Part shown: one piece after another, positions 25,017 through 33,851 of the stretch | How positions within the stretch are numbered: position 1 is the stretch's first letter | Layout of the letters: the number at the start of each line of letters is the position of its first letter | Source: Arthrobacter luteolus NBRC 107841 | Lineage (GTDB): Bacteria > Actinomycetota > Actinomycetes > Actinomycetales > Micrococcaceae | NCBI RefSeq assembly: GCF_001552075.1 | Contig: NZ_BCQM01000010.1 | Coordinates: 37,225-101,224, forward strand | Direction of reading: 5' to 3' | Length of the DNA stretch: 64,000 nt | Translations under genes and position numbers: made by a program | The notes under the pieces: model-generated | The model's input: the letters and a program-made list of their open reading frames with translations, nothing else | What the model was told of the DNA's origin: nothing | The model's database searches: none

Positions 25017-26168
25017 ATGCGTATCAAAGTGTCCCTGCATATCCCGGCGGACCATCCCGAAAACACCGGGACGGAACCGCACGATCCAGTAGTCCAGCTC
25101 ATCCGCCCCGATGGTTCCCGCGTCCGCGACGCCCTCTACGACCGCTGGGTCGAGGACATCGACGCCGCGGCGCTCCGCAGCCTGTACCGCGACATGGTCC
25201 TGGTTCGGCGGATCGACACCGAGGCCACATCCCTGCAGCGGCAGGGTGAACTGGGCCTCTGGCCACCGCTGCTTGGACAGGAAGCCGCGCAGGTGGGCTC
25301 GGCCCGGGCGCTGCGGCCCTCCGACTTCGTTTTCAGCAGCTACCGGGAGAACGCCGTGGCGTTCGTCCGCGGAGTGGGGTTCGAGGACCTGATGCGGGTC
25401 TGGCGCGGCAACGCCTCCGCTGGCTGGGATCCGTATTCGGTGAACATGGCACCCACCCAGGTCATCATCGGAGCGCAGACCCTGCACGCCACCGGCTATG
25501 CCATGGGCATCCAGCAGGATGGTCTGGACGACGCCGCCATCAGCTACTTTGGCGACGGCGCCACAAGCCAGGGCGACGTCAACGAAGCAATGGTCTTCGC
25601 GGCGAGCTTCCAGGCACCGGTGATCTTCTTCTGCCAGAACAACCAGTGGGCGATCTCCGAACCCGTGGGGCTGCAGGCACAGATCCCGGTCGCCAACCGG
25701 GCGCCGGGCTTCGGCATCCCGTCCACCCGTGTGGACGGCAACGACGTCCTGGCTACGCTGGCAGCCACGCGGGAAGCCCTGGACCGGGCGCGCAGCGGGG
25801 GAGGCCCCACCTTCATCGAGGCTGTCACCTACCGGATGGGCCCGCACACCACAGCCGACGATCCGACCCGCTACCGGGATCCCGCTGAACTCCTGGCCTG
25901 GCAGGCGAAGGATCCAATCAGCCGGGTCGGCGCGCTCCTGGAAGCCGAAGGGGAGTTCGACGACGCCTTCCGGAGAGCAGTGGAGCACGACGCCGAGTCG
26001 CTGGCCCGGGAGCTCCGCGCCGCCTGCACGGGAATGCCGGAGCCGGCGCCCCTGGACGTTTTTGCCCACGTCTACTCGACGCCCAACAGCTGGCTGGACC
26101 GCCAGCAGGAGCACTACCGGCAGTATCTCGCCATGATGGGCAGCGCCGCGGAAGGAGGCCTGCGATGA
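25017..26168 (+). CDS. bkdA: Branched-chain 2-oxoacid dehydrogenase E1 component, alpha subunit
   Basis: The 383-residue ThDP enzyme subunit decarboxylates 2-oxoacids of Leu, Ile and Val and passes the acyl group to the E2 lipoyl arm with E1 beta. The ThDP motif is clear: GDGATSQGDVNEAMVFAASF leading to FCQNNQWAIS. RYRDPAEL and YRMGPHTTADDPTRYR fit the alpha-subunit loop. Pyruvate dehydrogenase E1 is the alternative, but the neighbouring acyl-CoA genes favour branched-chain acids. Start is uncertain: ATG 25017 abuts GGAAGG, while GTG 25029 has a 12-nt spacing. It overlaps bkdB by ATGA. Confidence 0.9.
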   Translation: MRIKVSLHIPADHPENTGTEPHDPVVQLIRPDGSRVRDALYDRWVEDIDAAALRSLYRDMVLVRRIDTEATSLQRQGELGLWPPLLGQEAAQVGSARALRPSDFVFSSYRENAVAFVRGVGFEDLMRVWRGNASAGWDPYSVNMAPTQVIIGAQTLHATGYAMGIQQDGLDDAAISYFGDGATSQGDVNEAMVFAASFQAPVIFFCQNNQWAISEPVGLQAQIPVANRAPGFGIPSTRVDGNDVLATLAATREALDRARSGGGPTFIEAVTYRMGPHTTADDPTRYRDPAELLAWQAKDPISRVGALLEAEGEFDDAFRRAVEHDAESLARELRAACTGMPEPAPLDVFAHVYSTPNSWLDRQQEHYRQYLAMMGSAAEGGLR

Positions 26169-27187
26169 CCGGCATGACCTTTGGCCGCGCCATCACCGCC
26201 GGACTGCGCGAGGCCCTCGCCGGGGACCCGAAGGTGCTCCTGATGGGGGAGGACATCGGCAAGCTGGGCGGCGTCTTCCGGATAACTGACGGGCTGCAGG
26301 CCGATTTCGGTCCCCGCAGGGTGATCGACACACCGCTGGCCGAGTCCGGGATTATGGGGACCGCCGTCGGGCTCGCGTACCGCGGCTACCGGCCGGTGGT
26401 GGAAATCCAGTTCGACGGGTTCATCTATCCGGCGTTTGACCAGATAGTGTCCCAGGTCGCCAAGATGCACTACCGGACGCGCGGGGCGGTGAAGCTGCCG
26501 CTGACCATCCGGGTGCCGTTCGGCGGGGGGATTGGTTCCCCCGAGCATCATTCCGAGTCGCCGGAAGCGTACTTCACGCACACCTCCGGACTGCGGGTCA
26601 TCAGTGTCTCGAATCCGCAGGATGCCTACACCATGATCCGGCAGGCCATCGCCTGCGATGATCCGGTTCTCTATTTCGAGCCCAAGCGGCGCTACCACAC
26701 CAAGGGTGAGGTGGACCTGACACTGGATGAAGCCCTGCCGATGGGTGCGGCGCGGGTGGCCGCACCGGGTACCGATGTGACCCTGGTGGCCTACGGGCCG
26801 CTGGTGATGACCGCCCTGGATGCGGCCGCCGCGGCACAGGACGAAGGCCTGTCCGTGGAAGTGATCGACCTGCGCTCGCTGGCACCCATAGATTACGACG
26901 CCGTGGAAGCCTCCGTGCGGAAGACCGGCCGGCTGGTTATCACCCACGAAGCAGCCCAGTCCGGCGGCCTGGGCGCGGAGATCGCGGCAAGCATCACCGA
27001 GCGCTGTTTCGACTATCTGGAGCATGCCCCGGTGCGGGTGACCGGGTTTGACGTTCCCTATCCGCCGGCTCGGCTGGAGAAACACCACCTCCCGGACCTG
27101 GACCGGATCCTAGACGGAGTGGACCGGGTGATGCGCCGGCCCAACTCGCTGGACCGGCCGGCCGTCCTGGAAGGAGCCCAGGGATGA
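26165..27187 (+). CDS. bkdB: Branched-chain 2-oxoacid dehydrogenase E1 component, beta subunit
   Basis: The 340-residue partner of E1 alpha forms the heterotetrameric E1. It has the beta-subunit marks LMGEDIGKLGGVFRITDGLQ, DTPLAESGIMGTAVGLAYRG, FGGGIGSPEHHSESPEAYF and YGPLVMTALDAAA, with the glutamate that activates ThDP in the ESGIMG region. The protein ends with a transketolase C-terminal domain (VIDLRSLAPIDYDAVEAS). Start and stop overlap the neighbours by four bases each, so the three bkd genes form a tightly coupled operon. Confidence 0.92.
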   Translation: MTGMTFGRAITAGLREALAGDPKVLLMGEDIGKLGGVFRITDGLQADFGPRRVIDTPLAESGIMGTAVGLAYRGYRPVVEIQFDGFIYPAFDQIVSQVAKMHYRTRGAVKLPLTIRVPFGGGIGSPEHHSESPEAYFTHTSGLRVISVSNPQDAYTMIRQAIACDDPVLYFEPKRRYHTKGEVDLTLDEALPMGAARVAAPGTDVTLVAYGPLVMTALDAAAAAQDEGLSVEVIDLRSLAPIDYDAVEASVRKTGRLVITHEAAQSGGLGAEIAASITERCFDYLEHAPVRVTGFDVPYPPARLEKHHLPDLDRILDGVDRVMRRPNSLDRPAVLEGAQG

Positions 27188-28713
27188 TCCGCGAATTCCG
27201 GCTTCCGGACCTGGGGGAGGGCCTGACTGAATCGGAGATCCTCAACTGGCGGGTGGCGGAGGGGCAGACGGTGGCGCTGAACCAGGTCATCGCCGAAGTG
27301 GAAACCGCTAAGGCCGTGGTGGAGCTGCCGTCTCCCTTTGCCGGTGTGGTGGCCCGGCTGCATGAGCTGCCGGGAACCGTCGTGGAGGTGGGATCGACCA
27401 TCATCTCCTTCGACATTCCGGATCCGGAGCGGCCGCTGGACGGCGACGGCGGAGCACAGGACGACTCGCCTGCCGCCATATCCGCTGTGCCCCAGCAGGA
27501 GGCGCCGGGCCAGGTGGCCTCGAACCAGGAGGCGCCGCGCCGGCAGCCAACCCTGGTGGGATACGGTGCCGAACCGGAGCCGGCAGGGCGCCCGGTCAGG
27601 AAACCCCGCCCTGGACTGACGAAGACGCGGGGCCCGGACGCCCGTCCAGCGGAAGAACCGAATCCTCCCATGCAGCCCAAGGCCGGGCAGCCGGTCGCCG
27701 GCCAGCCGAACGCCCATCCGCCGGTGGAGCGCCTGCGCTCCACCCCGCCCGTCCGGAAACTCGCCCGGGACCTAGGAATCGATCTGGCCTTTGTCCCCGG
27801 GACCGGACCGGACGGCAGGATTCTGCGCTCGGACGTTGAAGCGGCCGTCCTGCCGGCCGGCGCGGATGGCCTCGGCACGGGCACGGGCACTGGCGCCGGT
27901 CTTGGCACTGGCACCGGCGCCCCAGCGGCGGCCGGGAACGAAGCTGTCCCGAGGAACGACGCTGTTCCGAGGAGTCACGCCGTGGGCGAGGACGCCCCGC
28001 ACCCGGGCCGGGCACGTGAGGAGCGCATACCGGTTTCCGGAATCCGGAAGCATACGGCGGCGGCAATGGTGAGCAGTGCCTTTACGGCCCCGCACGCTAC
28101 GGTCTTCCTCACGGTGGACGTGACGGGCTCAATGAACCTGCTGAAGAAACTGAAGGCCCGGCAGGAATTTGAGGGCGTCCGGCTGACTCCGCTGGTCCTG
28201 GCCGCCAAGGCAGTCTGCCTGGCACTGCAGCGGCATCCGGGCCTGAACGCCCGCTGGGATGAGGAGGCCAGGGAGATCATCCGCTACCGGTATGTAAACC
28301 TCGGCATCGCTGCCGCGACTCCACGGGGGCTGCTGGTGCCAAACATTAAGGACGCACAGGAGCTGGGCCTGCGCGAACTGGCGCTGGCGATTGCAGATCT
28401 GGCCGGCACCGCCCGTGACGGCCGGACGCCGCCGGCGGCACTGTCGGGCGGAACCATGTCGATCTCCAATGTGGGAGTGTTCGGTGTGGACGCCGGGACG
28501 CCGATCCTGAACCCCGGTGAGGCAGCCATCCTGGCGCTGGGGGCTGTCCGGCGCCAGCCCTGGGAATACGAGGGCAACATTGCCCTGCGGGAGGTAGCCA
28601 CCCTGAGCCTGTCCTTTGACCACCGGCTGGTGGACGGCGCGGAGGGGGCAGCGTTCCTACGGGACATCGGGGATGTCCTGACCGAACCCGCCATGGTCCT
28701 GGCGCTGGCCTGA
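27184..28713 (+). CDS. bkdC: Dihydrolipoamide acyltransferase E2 of the branched-chain 2-oxoacid dehydrogenase complex
   Basis: The 509-residue E2 core protein has one N-terminal lipoyl domain (lipoylated K43 in VETAKAVVELPSPFAG). A long Pro/Ala/Gly linker with Gly-Thr repeats follows. The E1/E3-binding domain has STPPVRKLARDLGIDL and GPDGRILRSDVEAAV. The C-terminal acyltransferase ends with the active-site motif SFDHRLVDGAEGAAFL. It transfers the branched acyl group to CoA. E3 (lipoamide dehydrogenase) is not in the window. A single lipoyl domain and the gene context favour branched-chain over pyruvate specificity. Confidence 0.92.
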   Translation: MIREFRLPDLGEGLTESEILNWRVAEGQTVALNQVIAEVETAKAVVELPSPFAGVVARLHELPGTVVEVGSTIISFDIPDPERPLDGDGGAQDDSPAAISAVPQQEAPGQVASNQEAPRRQPTLVGYGAEPEPAGRPVRKPRPGLTKTRGPDARPAEEPNPPMQPKAGQPVAGQPNAHPPVERLRSTPPVRKLARDLGIDLAFVPGTGPDGRILRSDVEAAVLPAGADGLGTGTGTGAGLGTGTGAPAAAGNEAVPRNDAVPRSHAVGEDAPHPGRAREERIPVSGIRKHTAAAMVSSAFTAPHATVFLTVDVTGSMNLLKKLKARQEFEGVRLTPLVLAAKAVCLALQRHPGLNARWDEEAREIIRYRYVNLGIAAATPRGLLVPNIKDAQELGLRELALAIADLAGTARDGRTPPAALSGGTMSISNVGVFGVDAGTPILNPGEAAILALGAVRRQPWEYEGNIALREVATLSLSFDHRLVDGAEGAAFLRDIGDVLTEPAMVLALA

Positions 28714-28730
28714 GGCCGGGCGGTGTCATC

Positions 28731-28780
28731 AGGCAGGGAAACCAGGCGGGGAAACCAGGCGGGGAAACCAGGCTGGAAAG
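28731..28780. repeat. 13-bp tandem repeats after the E2 gene
   Basis: AGGCAGGGAAACC, AGGCGGGGAAACC and AGGCGGGGAAACC lie head to tail at 28731-28769, followed by a decayed fourth copy (AGGCTGGAAAG). They lie between the E2 stop and a strong hairpin. No function is suggested. Confidence 0.75.
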
Positions 28781-28795
28781 TCCGGAGGAATGCGT

Positions 28796-28834
28796 CAGGG
28801 CCCGCTCCCACGCAAAGTGCGGGAGCGGGCCCTG
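28796..28834. terminator. Bidirectional hairpin between the bkd operon and the GNAT gene
   Basis: A perfect 14-bp stem (CAGGGCCCGCTCCC and its complement) with an 11-nt loop lies between two convergent genes. Confidence 0.7.
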
Positions 28835-28856
28835 GCGGAACTGCTGCGGGGCAGGC

Positions 28857-29369
28857 CTAGGCCAGCTCGAGTTCCAGTTCCCGGACAACGGCGCCGCGGG
28901 CGTTGGCAAAGCTGCGTTCCTCACCGATCATCTTGAAGCCGTAGCGTTCCAGGATGCGGATGGAGCTGACATTGTCCGCGACAGCGCGTGCCCGCACCGG
29001 ACGCTCGGGGAACTCTTCGAGGAAGAGGCCCACGGCCGCCGTCGTAATCCCCTGTCCCCAGCGGGAACGGTCGATCCAGTAGCTGATCTCCGGGACGTCG
29101 CCCTCGCGGTAGGCCAGGATGGATCCCACCACATCGCCGTCGGCCACGATGGTGCGGACGGTAATCGAAGGGTCGCTGAGGATTTGCTGCCAGTGGAGGT
29201 CGAAGACGCCCCGGTCTGACGGATTTTTGGCGGCGAAGGCGGCCATATGGTTGGCGCCCGGGTCCAGCTGATGGTTGAAGAATTCATCCAGATCGGCTGG
29301 AACAACGGCACGAAGCTCAATCACGGCAGGTCTTTCTGCTCGGGGTGTTTTGTCCAGCGTACTAGGCAT
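28857..29369 (-). CDS. GNAT-family N-acetyltransferase (RimJ/RimL-like)
   Basis: The 170-residue acetyl-CoA-dependent transferase has the GNAT fold: IELRAVVPADLDEFF at the start, the core VVGSILAYREGDVPEISYWI, the acetyl-CoA loop RSRWGQGITTAAV, and SSIRILERYGFKMIGEE at the C-terminal strand. The substrate is unknown. The start is ATG 29369, which overlaps the TetR stop, so the two genes are coupled. A GTG at 29324 would also fit the family start. Confidence 0.83.
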   Translation of the reverse strand: MPSTLDKTPRAERPAVIELRAVVPADLDEFFNHQLDPGANHMAAFAAKNPSDRGVFDLHWQQILSDPSITVRTIVADGDVVGSILAYREGDVPEISYWIDRSRWGQGITTAAVGLFLEEFPERPVRARAVADNVSSIRILERYGFKMIGEERSFANARGAVVRELELELA

Positions 29370-29976
29370 TCAGTGCCGCCCACGCCATTCGTTCCAGCAG
29401 GGCGCGCAGCCGCACTGTCTCCCGCGCCGTGGTTTTGCTGGTCAGGGTGTGGGACGTGGAGTTGATCAGGCCGAACACCGCCTGCGCGCGGTGGCGAAGC
29501 AGCGGCAGGCCGGAATCGGGGTGCAGGGCGGAAATGGCGTCCACCCACACCTCGACGTACTGGCGCTGCAGGGAGCGCACCGTGCGCTCGTCCTCTTCCG
29601 GCAGGCTGGCGAGGTCCCGGTCCTGGACCCGGATGACGTTGGACTGGCGCAGGGCGAAGTCCACTTGGAATTCGATCAGGCCGGTCAATGCGTCCTCGGC
29701 GGTACTTGATTCGGCGACGACGGCGGTCCCGCCCTCCAGCAGATCCTTGCTCACACCGATCAGCAGGGCGGCCAGCACCGCCGGCTTACCGCTGAAGTGG
29801 CGGTACACGGCCGGTCCGCTGACTCCGGCGGCCGCGCCGAGTTCTTCGATTGAGACACCGTTGTAGCCGCGCTCCGCGAACAGCGACGCAGCGGCATCGA
29901 GCATGGCGGCACGGCGCGACGCCTTGGCCGCGCTGCGGCCGGTTGTGGTGCGCGGGGTGGTCTTGGTGACTTCCAT
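29362..29976 (-). CDS. TetR-family regulator of the acyl-CoA catabolic operon
   Basis: The 204-residue protein has an N-terminal TetR HTH (RAAMLDAAASLFAERGYNGVSIEELGAAAGVSGPAVYRHFSGK) and a C-terminal ligand domain that may bind acyl-CoA. It is divergent from the carboxylase/acyl-CoA dehydrogenase operon, and two palindromes fill the shared gap. By position it is the counterpart of the TetR gene next to accD1 in mycobacteria. ATG 29976 lies after AAGGCAGG; an ATG at 30015 would add 13 residues. Confidence 0.92.
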   Translation of the reverse strand: MEVTKTTPRTTTGRSAAKASRRAAMLDAAASLFAERGYNGVSIEELGAAAGVSGPAVYRHFSGKPAVLAALLIGVSKDLLEGGTAVVAESSTAEDALTGLIEFQVDFALRQSNVIRVQDRDLASLPEEDERTVRSLQRQYVEVWVDAISALHPDSGLPLLRHRAQAVFGLINSTSHTLTSKTTARETVRLRALLERMAWAALNA

Positions 29977-30031
29977 GCCTGCCTTTCCGCGGTCCTGTAT
30001 GGGCAACTCCTCCATTGTGGTGGACAGGTCA

Positions 30032-30072
30032 GTTAATAGCCACTAACCTAATTTGGGTTAGTGGTCATTAAC
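30032..30072. promoter_or_regulatory. Double operator between the TetR gene and the carboxylase operon
   Basis: Two 16-bp GTTA-N8-TAAC palindromes, GTTAATAGCCACTAAC (30032-30047) and GTTAGTGGTCATTAAC (30057-30072), lie 25 bp apart as near mirror images, so the whole 41 bp is one large inverted repeat with 17-bp arms and two mismatches. It is centred in the divergent promoter region, which fits a TetR repressor controlling both sides. Confidence 0.75.
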
Positions 30073-30122
30073 CGGCGTCGGCACTGGCGCAGGTTCCCAC
30101 GCGGTGAAACCAGAGGAAGTCG

Positions 30123-31727
30123 ATGGAGACCCTTGTTACCGGTGTGGATGCCGCCTCGGCGTCCTACGCAGCCAATGATTCGGCCCAGCGGATCCTCGCC
30201 GGGGAGCTGCGCAAACTGCTCGCCGAAACCGCCCAGGGCGGTCCGGCCCGGTCCCGTGAGCGTCACACCGGGCGGGGGAAACTGCTTCCCCGGGAACGGG
30301 TGGAAATGCTGCTCGACGACGGCAGCCCGTTCCTGGAGATCGCACCGCTGGCGGCCAACGGCATGTACGGCGGCGACTGCCCGGGAGCGGGGCTGATCGC
30401 CGGCATCGGGCTGGTGCACGGCAGGCATGTGATGGTGCTGTCCAACGACGCCACGGTCAAAGGCGGCACCTACTACCCGCTGACGGTGAAGAAACACCTC
30501 CGGGCCCAGGAAATCGCGCTGGAGAACCGGCTGCCGTGCATTTACCTGGTGGATTCCGGCGGCGCCTTCCTGCCCCTGCAGGACGAGGTGTTCCCGGACC
30601 GGGATCACTTCGGTCGGATTTTCTACAACCAGGCCCGGATGTCCGCCGCGAAAATTCCGCAGGTCGCCGCCGTGCTGGGTTCCTGCACCGCCGGCGGTGC
30701 CTACGTCCCGGCCATGAGCGACGAAACCGTGATCGTGCGGAACCAGGGCACTATCTTCCTGGGCGGTCCGCCCCTGGTGAAGGCTGCCATCGGAGAAGTC
30801 GTCACAGCGGAAGAGCTCGGCGGCGGGGAACTGCACTCCCGGATTTCAGGGGTCACGGACCACCTGGCCGAAAACGACGCCCATGCCCTGGAAATAGTGC
30901 GGAACATCGCTGAGACCTTTCCGGCCCCGGCGCGTGCCTGGGAACCGGGGCCTTCGGCGGAACCCGCCGTGGACCCGGACGGACTCTACGGTGCAGTGCC
31001 CGCTGACCTGCAGACCCCCTACGACGTGCGGGAGATCATCGCCCGTCTCACGGACGGCAGCGAATTCCACGAGTTCAAAAAGGAGTACGGCACCACCCTG
31101 GTCACCGGCTTCGCCCGGCTGCACGGACACCGGGTGGGAATCGTCGCCAACAACGGTGTCCTGTTCAGCGAATCCGCGCAGAAAGGTGCCCACTTCATCG
31201 AACTCTGCGACCAGCGCGGCATCCCGCTGATCTTCCTGCAGAACATTTCCGGCTTTATGGTCGGCCGGGATTACGAGGCCGGGGGAATCGCCCGCCACGG
31301 CGCCAAGATGGTCACCGCCGTCGCTACCTGCCGGGTTCCGAAACTGACCGTGGTGGTTGGCGGGTCCTTCGGGGCGGGGAACTATTCGATGTGCGGACGG
31401 GCCTACTCGCCGCGCTTCCTGTGGATGTGGCCGGCCGCCCGGATTTCCGTCATGGGCGGAAACCAGGCCTCCGCCGTGCTGGCGACGGTACGGCGGGACG
31501 CGCTGGAATCCCAGGGCGGGGAATGGAGCTCCGAGGAGGAGGACGCATTCCGCGAACCCATCCGGCAGGACTACGAGGCCCAGGGCAGCCCCTACTATTC
31601 CACGGCCCGGCTCTGGGACGACGGCATCATCGACCCGCAGGACACCCGCACCGTCCTTGGCCTGGCCCTGGACGTCTGCGCCAATGCTCCGCTGCCCGCA
31701 ACTTCCTTCGGCCTCTTCCGGATGTGA
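30123..31727 (+). CDS. accD1: Acyl-CoA carboxylase beta (carboxyltransferase) subunit, methylcrotonyl-CoA type
   Basis: The 534-residue carboxyltransferase moves CO2 from biotin to an acyl-CoA. It is of the MccB type: [88 protein letters not shown] and [16 protein letters not shown]. With the biotin subunit it should convert 3-methylcrotonyl-CoA to 3-methylglutaconyl-CoA in leucine breakdown. The gene symbol follows the syntenic M. tuberculosis gene. The start is ATG 30123 after GAGGAAG. It lies first in the operon, after the double operator. Confidence 0.93.
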   Translation: METLVTGVDAASASYAANDSAQRILAGELRKLLAETAQGGPARSRERHTGRGKLLPRERVEMLLDDGSPFLEIAPLAANGMYGGDCPGAGLIAGIGLVHGRHVMVLSNDATVKGGTYYPLTVKKHLRAQEIALENRLPCIYLVDSGGAFLPLQDEVFPDRDHFGRIFYNQARMSAAKIPQVAAVLGSCTAGGAYVPAMSDETVIVRNQGTIFLGGPPLVKAAIGEVVTAEELGGGELHSRISGVTDHLAENDAHALEIVRNIAETFPAPARAWEPGPSAEPAVDPDGLYGAVPADLQTPYDVREIIARLTDGSEFHEFKKEYGTTLVTGFARLHGHRVGIVANNGVLFSESAQKGAHFIELCDQRGIPLIFLQNISGFMVGRDYEAGGIARHGAKMVTAVATCRVPKLTVVVGGSFGAGNYSMCGRAYSPRFLWMWPAARISVMGGNQASAVLATVRRDALESQGGEWSSEEEDAFREPIRQDYEAQGSPYYSTARLWDDGIIDPQDTRTVLGLALDVCANAPLPATSFGLFRM

Positions 31728-31733
31728 CCCCCC

Positions 31734-33836
31734 ATGACTTTCGAAACCGTACTGGTGGCCAACCGCGGCGAAATCGCCTGCCGCATCATCCGCACGCTGA
31801 AACGGCTGGGACTGCGGACCGTCGCCGTCTACAGCGACGACGACGCCGATGCCCGGCACGTGCGGGAAGCTGACACGGCCATCCGGCTGGGCCCGGCTGA
31901 TCCGCGGCAAAGCTACCTCGACGCCGGTGCCGTTCTGGCCGCCTGCCGGGCCTCCGGCGCCCAGGCTGTGCACCCCGGCTACGGGTTCCTGAGCGAAAAC
32001 GCCGCCTTCGCGCGCCTGCTGCAGGAAAACGGAATCACCTTCATCGGTCCTGGCGTGAAAGCACTGGAGCTGATGGGGGACAAGATCCGGTCCAAGAACC
32101 ACGTCGCCGGGTACGGTGTTCCGGTCATCCCCGGTATCGCTGAGCCCGGGCTCACGGATGAGGACCTGGCGGCTGCCGCCGGGCGGGTCGGCTACCCGCT
32201 GCTGATCAAGCCCTCAGCGGGAGGCGGCGGCAAGGGCATGCAGGCCGTGCGCAGCCCCGCCGCGCTGCCGGCCGCCCTGGCCTCCGCCCGCCGGGTGGCG
32301 GCCTCGGCCTTCGGCGACGACACGCTTTTCCTCGAACGGCTGGTTCCCGCGCCGCGCCACATCGAGGTGCAGGTCCTCGCGGACACCCACGGCAACGTCA
32401 TCCACCTGGGCGAACGCGAGTGTTCCCTGCAGCGCCGGCACCAGAAGGTCATCGAGGAAGCACCGAGCGTGCTGCTCGATGAAGCCGCCCGCGGCCGGAT
32501 CGGAGCCGCCGCCTGCGAAGCGGCCCGCTCGGTGGAGTACACCGGGGCCGGGACCGTGGAGTTCCTGGTCTCCGGAGAAGCCCCGGACGAGTTCTTCTTT
32601 ATGGAGATGAACACCCGGCTGCAGGTTGAACATCCGGTCACGGAAATGGTCACCGGCATAGACCTGGTGGAGTGGCAGGTCCGCATCGCCGCCGGCGAGC
32701 CACTCGGATTTGCCCAGGAAACGGTCCGGTTGAACGGCCATGCGGTGGAAGCCCGCGTGTATGCCGAGGACCCGGCCCGGGAATTCCTCCCCACCGCCGG
32801 GACCGTGCAGCTCCTGCACGAAGCCTCCGGCGACGGGGTGCGCACCGACTCCGGGCTGCTCGAAGGCCAGCAGGTGTCCACCAGCTACGATCCGATGCTT
32901 GCCAAGGTCATCGCGTGGGGACCGGACCGGCGGCAGGCCCTCGCCCGGCTGGACGCAGCGCTCGCCGAAACCGTGATCCTCGGGATCGGCACCAACATCG
33001 AATACCTGCGGCTGCTGCTGGCGGATCCTGAGGTCCAGGCGGGGGATCTGGACACCACCCTGATCGAACGCCGGCTCCCGGACCTGCAGTTCCAGGCGCC
33101 CGACGACGTCGAACTGGCTGCCGCTGCCCTGTTCCGGCTCGCTGTGCTGCAGGGGAAGGCGGCCCCGCTGCAGAACCACGGGGCAGCGCCAAGCCCCGGG
33201 GCCCCCTGGCAGCGCGCCGACGGCTGGCGCATCGGCGCGGCGCGGCCGCTGACGGTCACCGTCACCGCAGGAGACACCACACACACGGTGGAGGTCACCG
33301 GCACTCCGGCTGCTGCGGAGGTACGCGTTGACGGTGCGGGGGTTCGCCGGGCGGCCCTGCACCTGGACGGAGGCCGGGCGCGGCTGGTCCTTGACGGTGT
33401 GGTCCATTTCCTCTGGCTCGCCGCTCCGGTGCCGCCGCCCGGCCAGGGCCAGGTGCTCTGGACCGCCAGGAACGGCTTCACCGCTGCGCTGGACCTCCCG
33501 GAGCGCAGGGAACGGCTCCGTGCTTCCCTGGCCGCCGCGGGACGCGCCGAAGGCGCAGCGGATCCCGTTCTGCGCTCGCCGATGCCCGGCACCGTCGTAA
33601 CCGTCGCCGTCGGGAACGGGGACACCGTGGACGCCGGCGAGGCACTGCTCAGCGTGGAAGCCATGAAAATGGAACACCAGCTCACCGCGCCCGTGGCCGG
33701 CACGGTCTCCATCAGCCTGCGCCCGGGGGACCTGGTCAAGGCCGGTCAGGTGCTGGCCACCGTGTCCCCGCCTGCCGCACCACCCCAACCCCCAGCATCC
33801 GACGGCCCGATCCCGGCCGCGGAAACGCACACCTAA
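31734..33836 (+). CDS. accA1: Acyl-CoA carboxylase alpha subunit (biotin carboxylase and biotin carrier)
   Basis: The 700-residue protein has a biotin carboxylase N-terminal domain ([19 protein letters not shown]), an ATP-grasp with [36 protein letters not shown] and [15 protein letters not shown] linker domain comes next, and the C-terminal carrier has the biotinylated lysine near residue 645 in [10 protein letters not shown]. It carboxylates its own biotin with ATP and bicarbonate and works with the neighbouring beta subunit. It starts 6 bp after that gene, so it is coupled. The tail beyond the carrier is Pro/Ala-rich. Confidence 0.94.
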   Translation: MTFETVLVANRGEIACRIIRTLKRLGLRTVAVYSDDDADARHVREADTAIRLGPADPRQSYLDAGAVLAACRASGAQAVHPGYGFLSENAAFARLLQENGITFIGPGVKALELMGDKIRSKNHVAGYGVPVIPGIAEPGLTDEDLAAAAGRVGYPLLIKPSAGGGGKGMQAVRSPAALPAALASARRVAASAFGDDTLFLERLVPAPRHIEVQVLADTHGNVIHLGERECSLQRRHQKVIEEAPSVLLDEAARGRIGAAACEAARSVEYTGAGTVEFLVSGEAPDEFFFMEMNTRLQVEHPVTEMVTGIDLVEWQVRIAAGEPLGFAQETVRLNGHAVEARVYAEDPAREFLPTAGTVQLLHEASGDGVRTDSGLLEGQQVSTSYDPMLAKVIAWGPDRRQALARLDAALAETVILGIGTNIEYLRLLLADPEVQAGDLDTTLIERRLPDLQFQAPDDVELAAAALFRLAVLQGKAAPLQNHGAAPSPGAPWQRADGWRIGAARPLTVTVTAGDTTHTVEVTGTPAAAEVRVDGAGVRRAALHLDGGRARLVLDGVVHFLWLAAPVPPPGQGQVLWTARNGFTAALDLPERRERLRASLAAAGRAEGAADPVLRSPMPGTVVTVAVGNGDTVDAGEALLSVEAMKMEHQLTAPVAGTVSISLRPGDLVKAGQVLATVSPPAAPPQPPASDGPIPAAETHT

Positions 33837-33851
33837 CCGAAGGAGCAGGGC

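Noticed and set aside
24849..26114. N-terminal extension of the Lrp frame to 580 residues
   Set aside because: The extra 422 residues lie opposite bkdA and the regulatory gap and have no Lrp homology; the HTH begins at ATG 24848.
27870..27930. Gly-Thr repeat in the E2 linker as a frameshift hotspot
   Set aside because: The frame continues cleanly into the binding and catalytic domains; flexible linkers of this sort are normal in E2 proteins.
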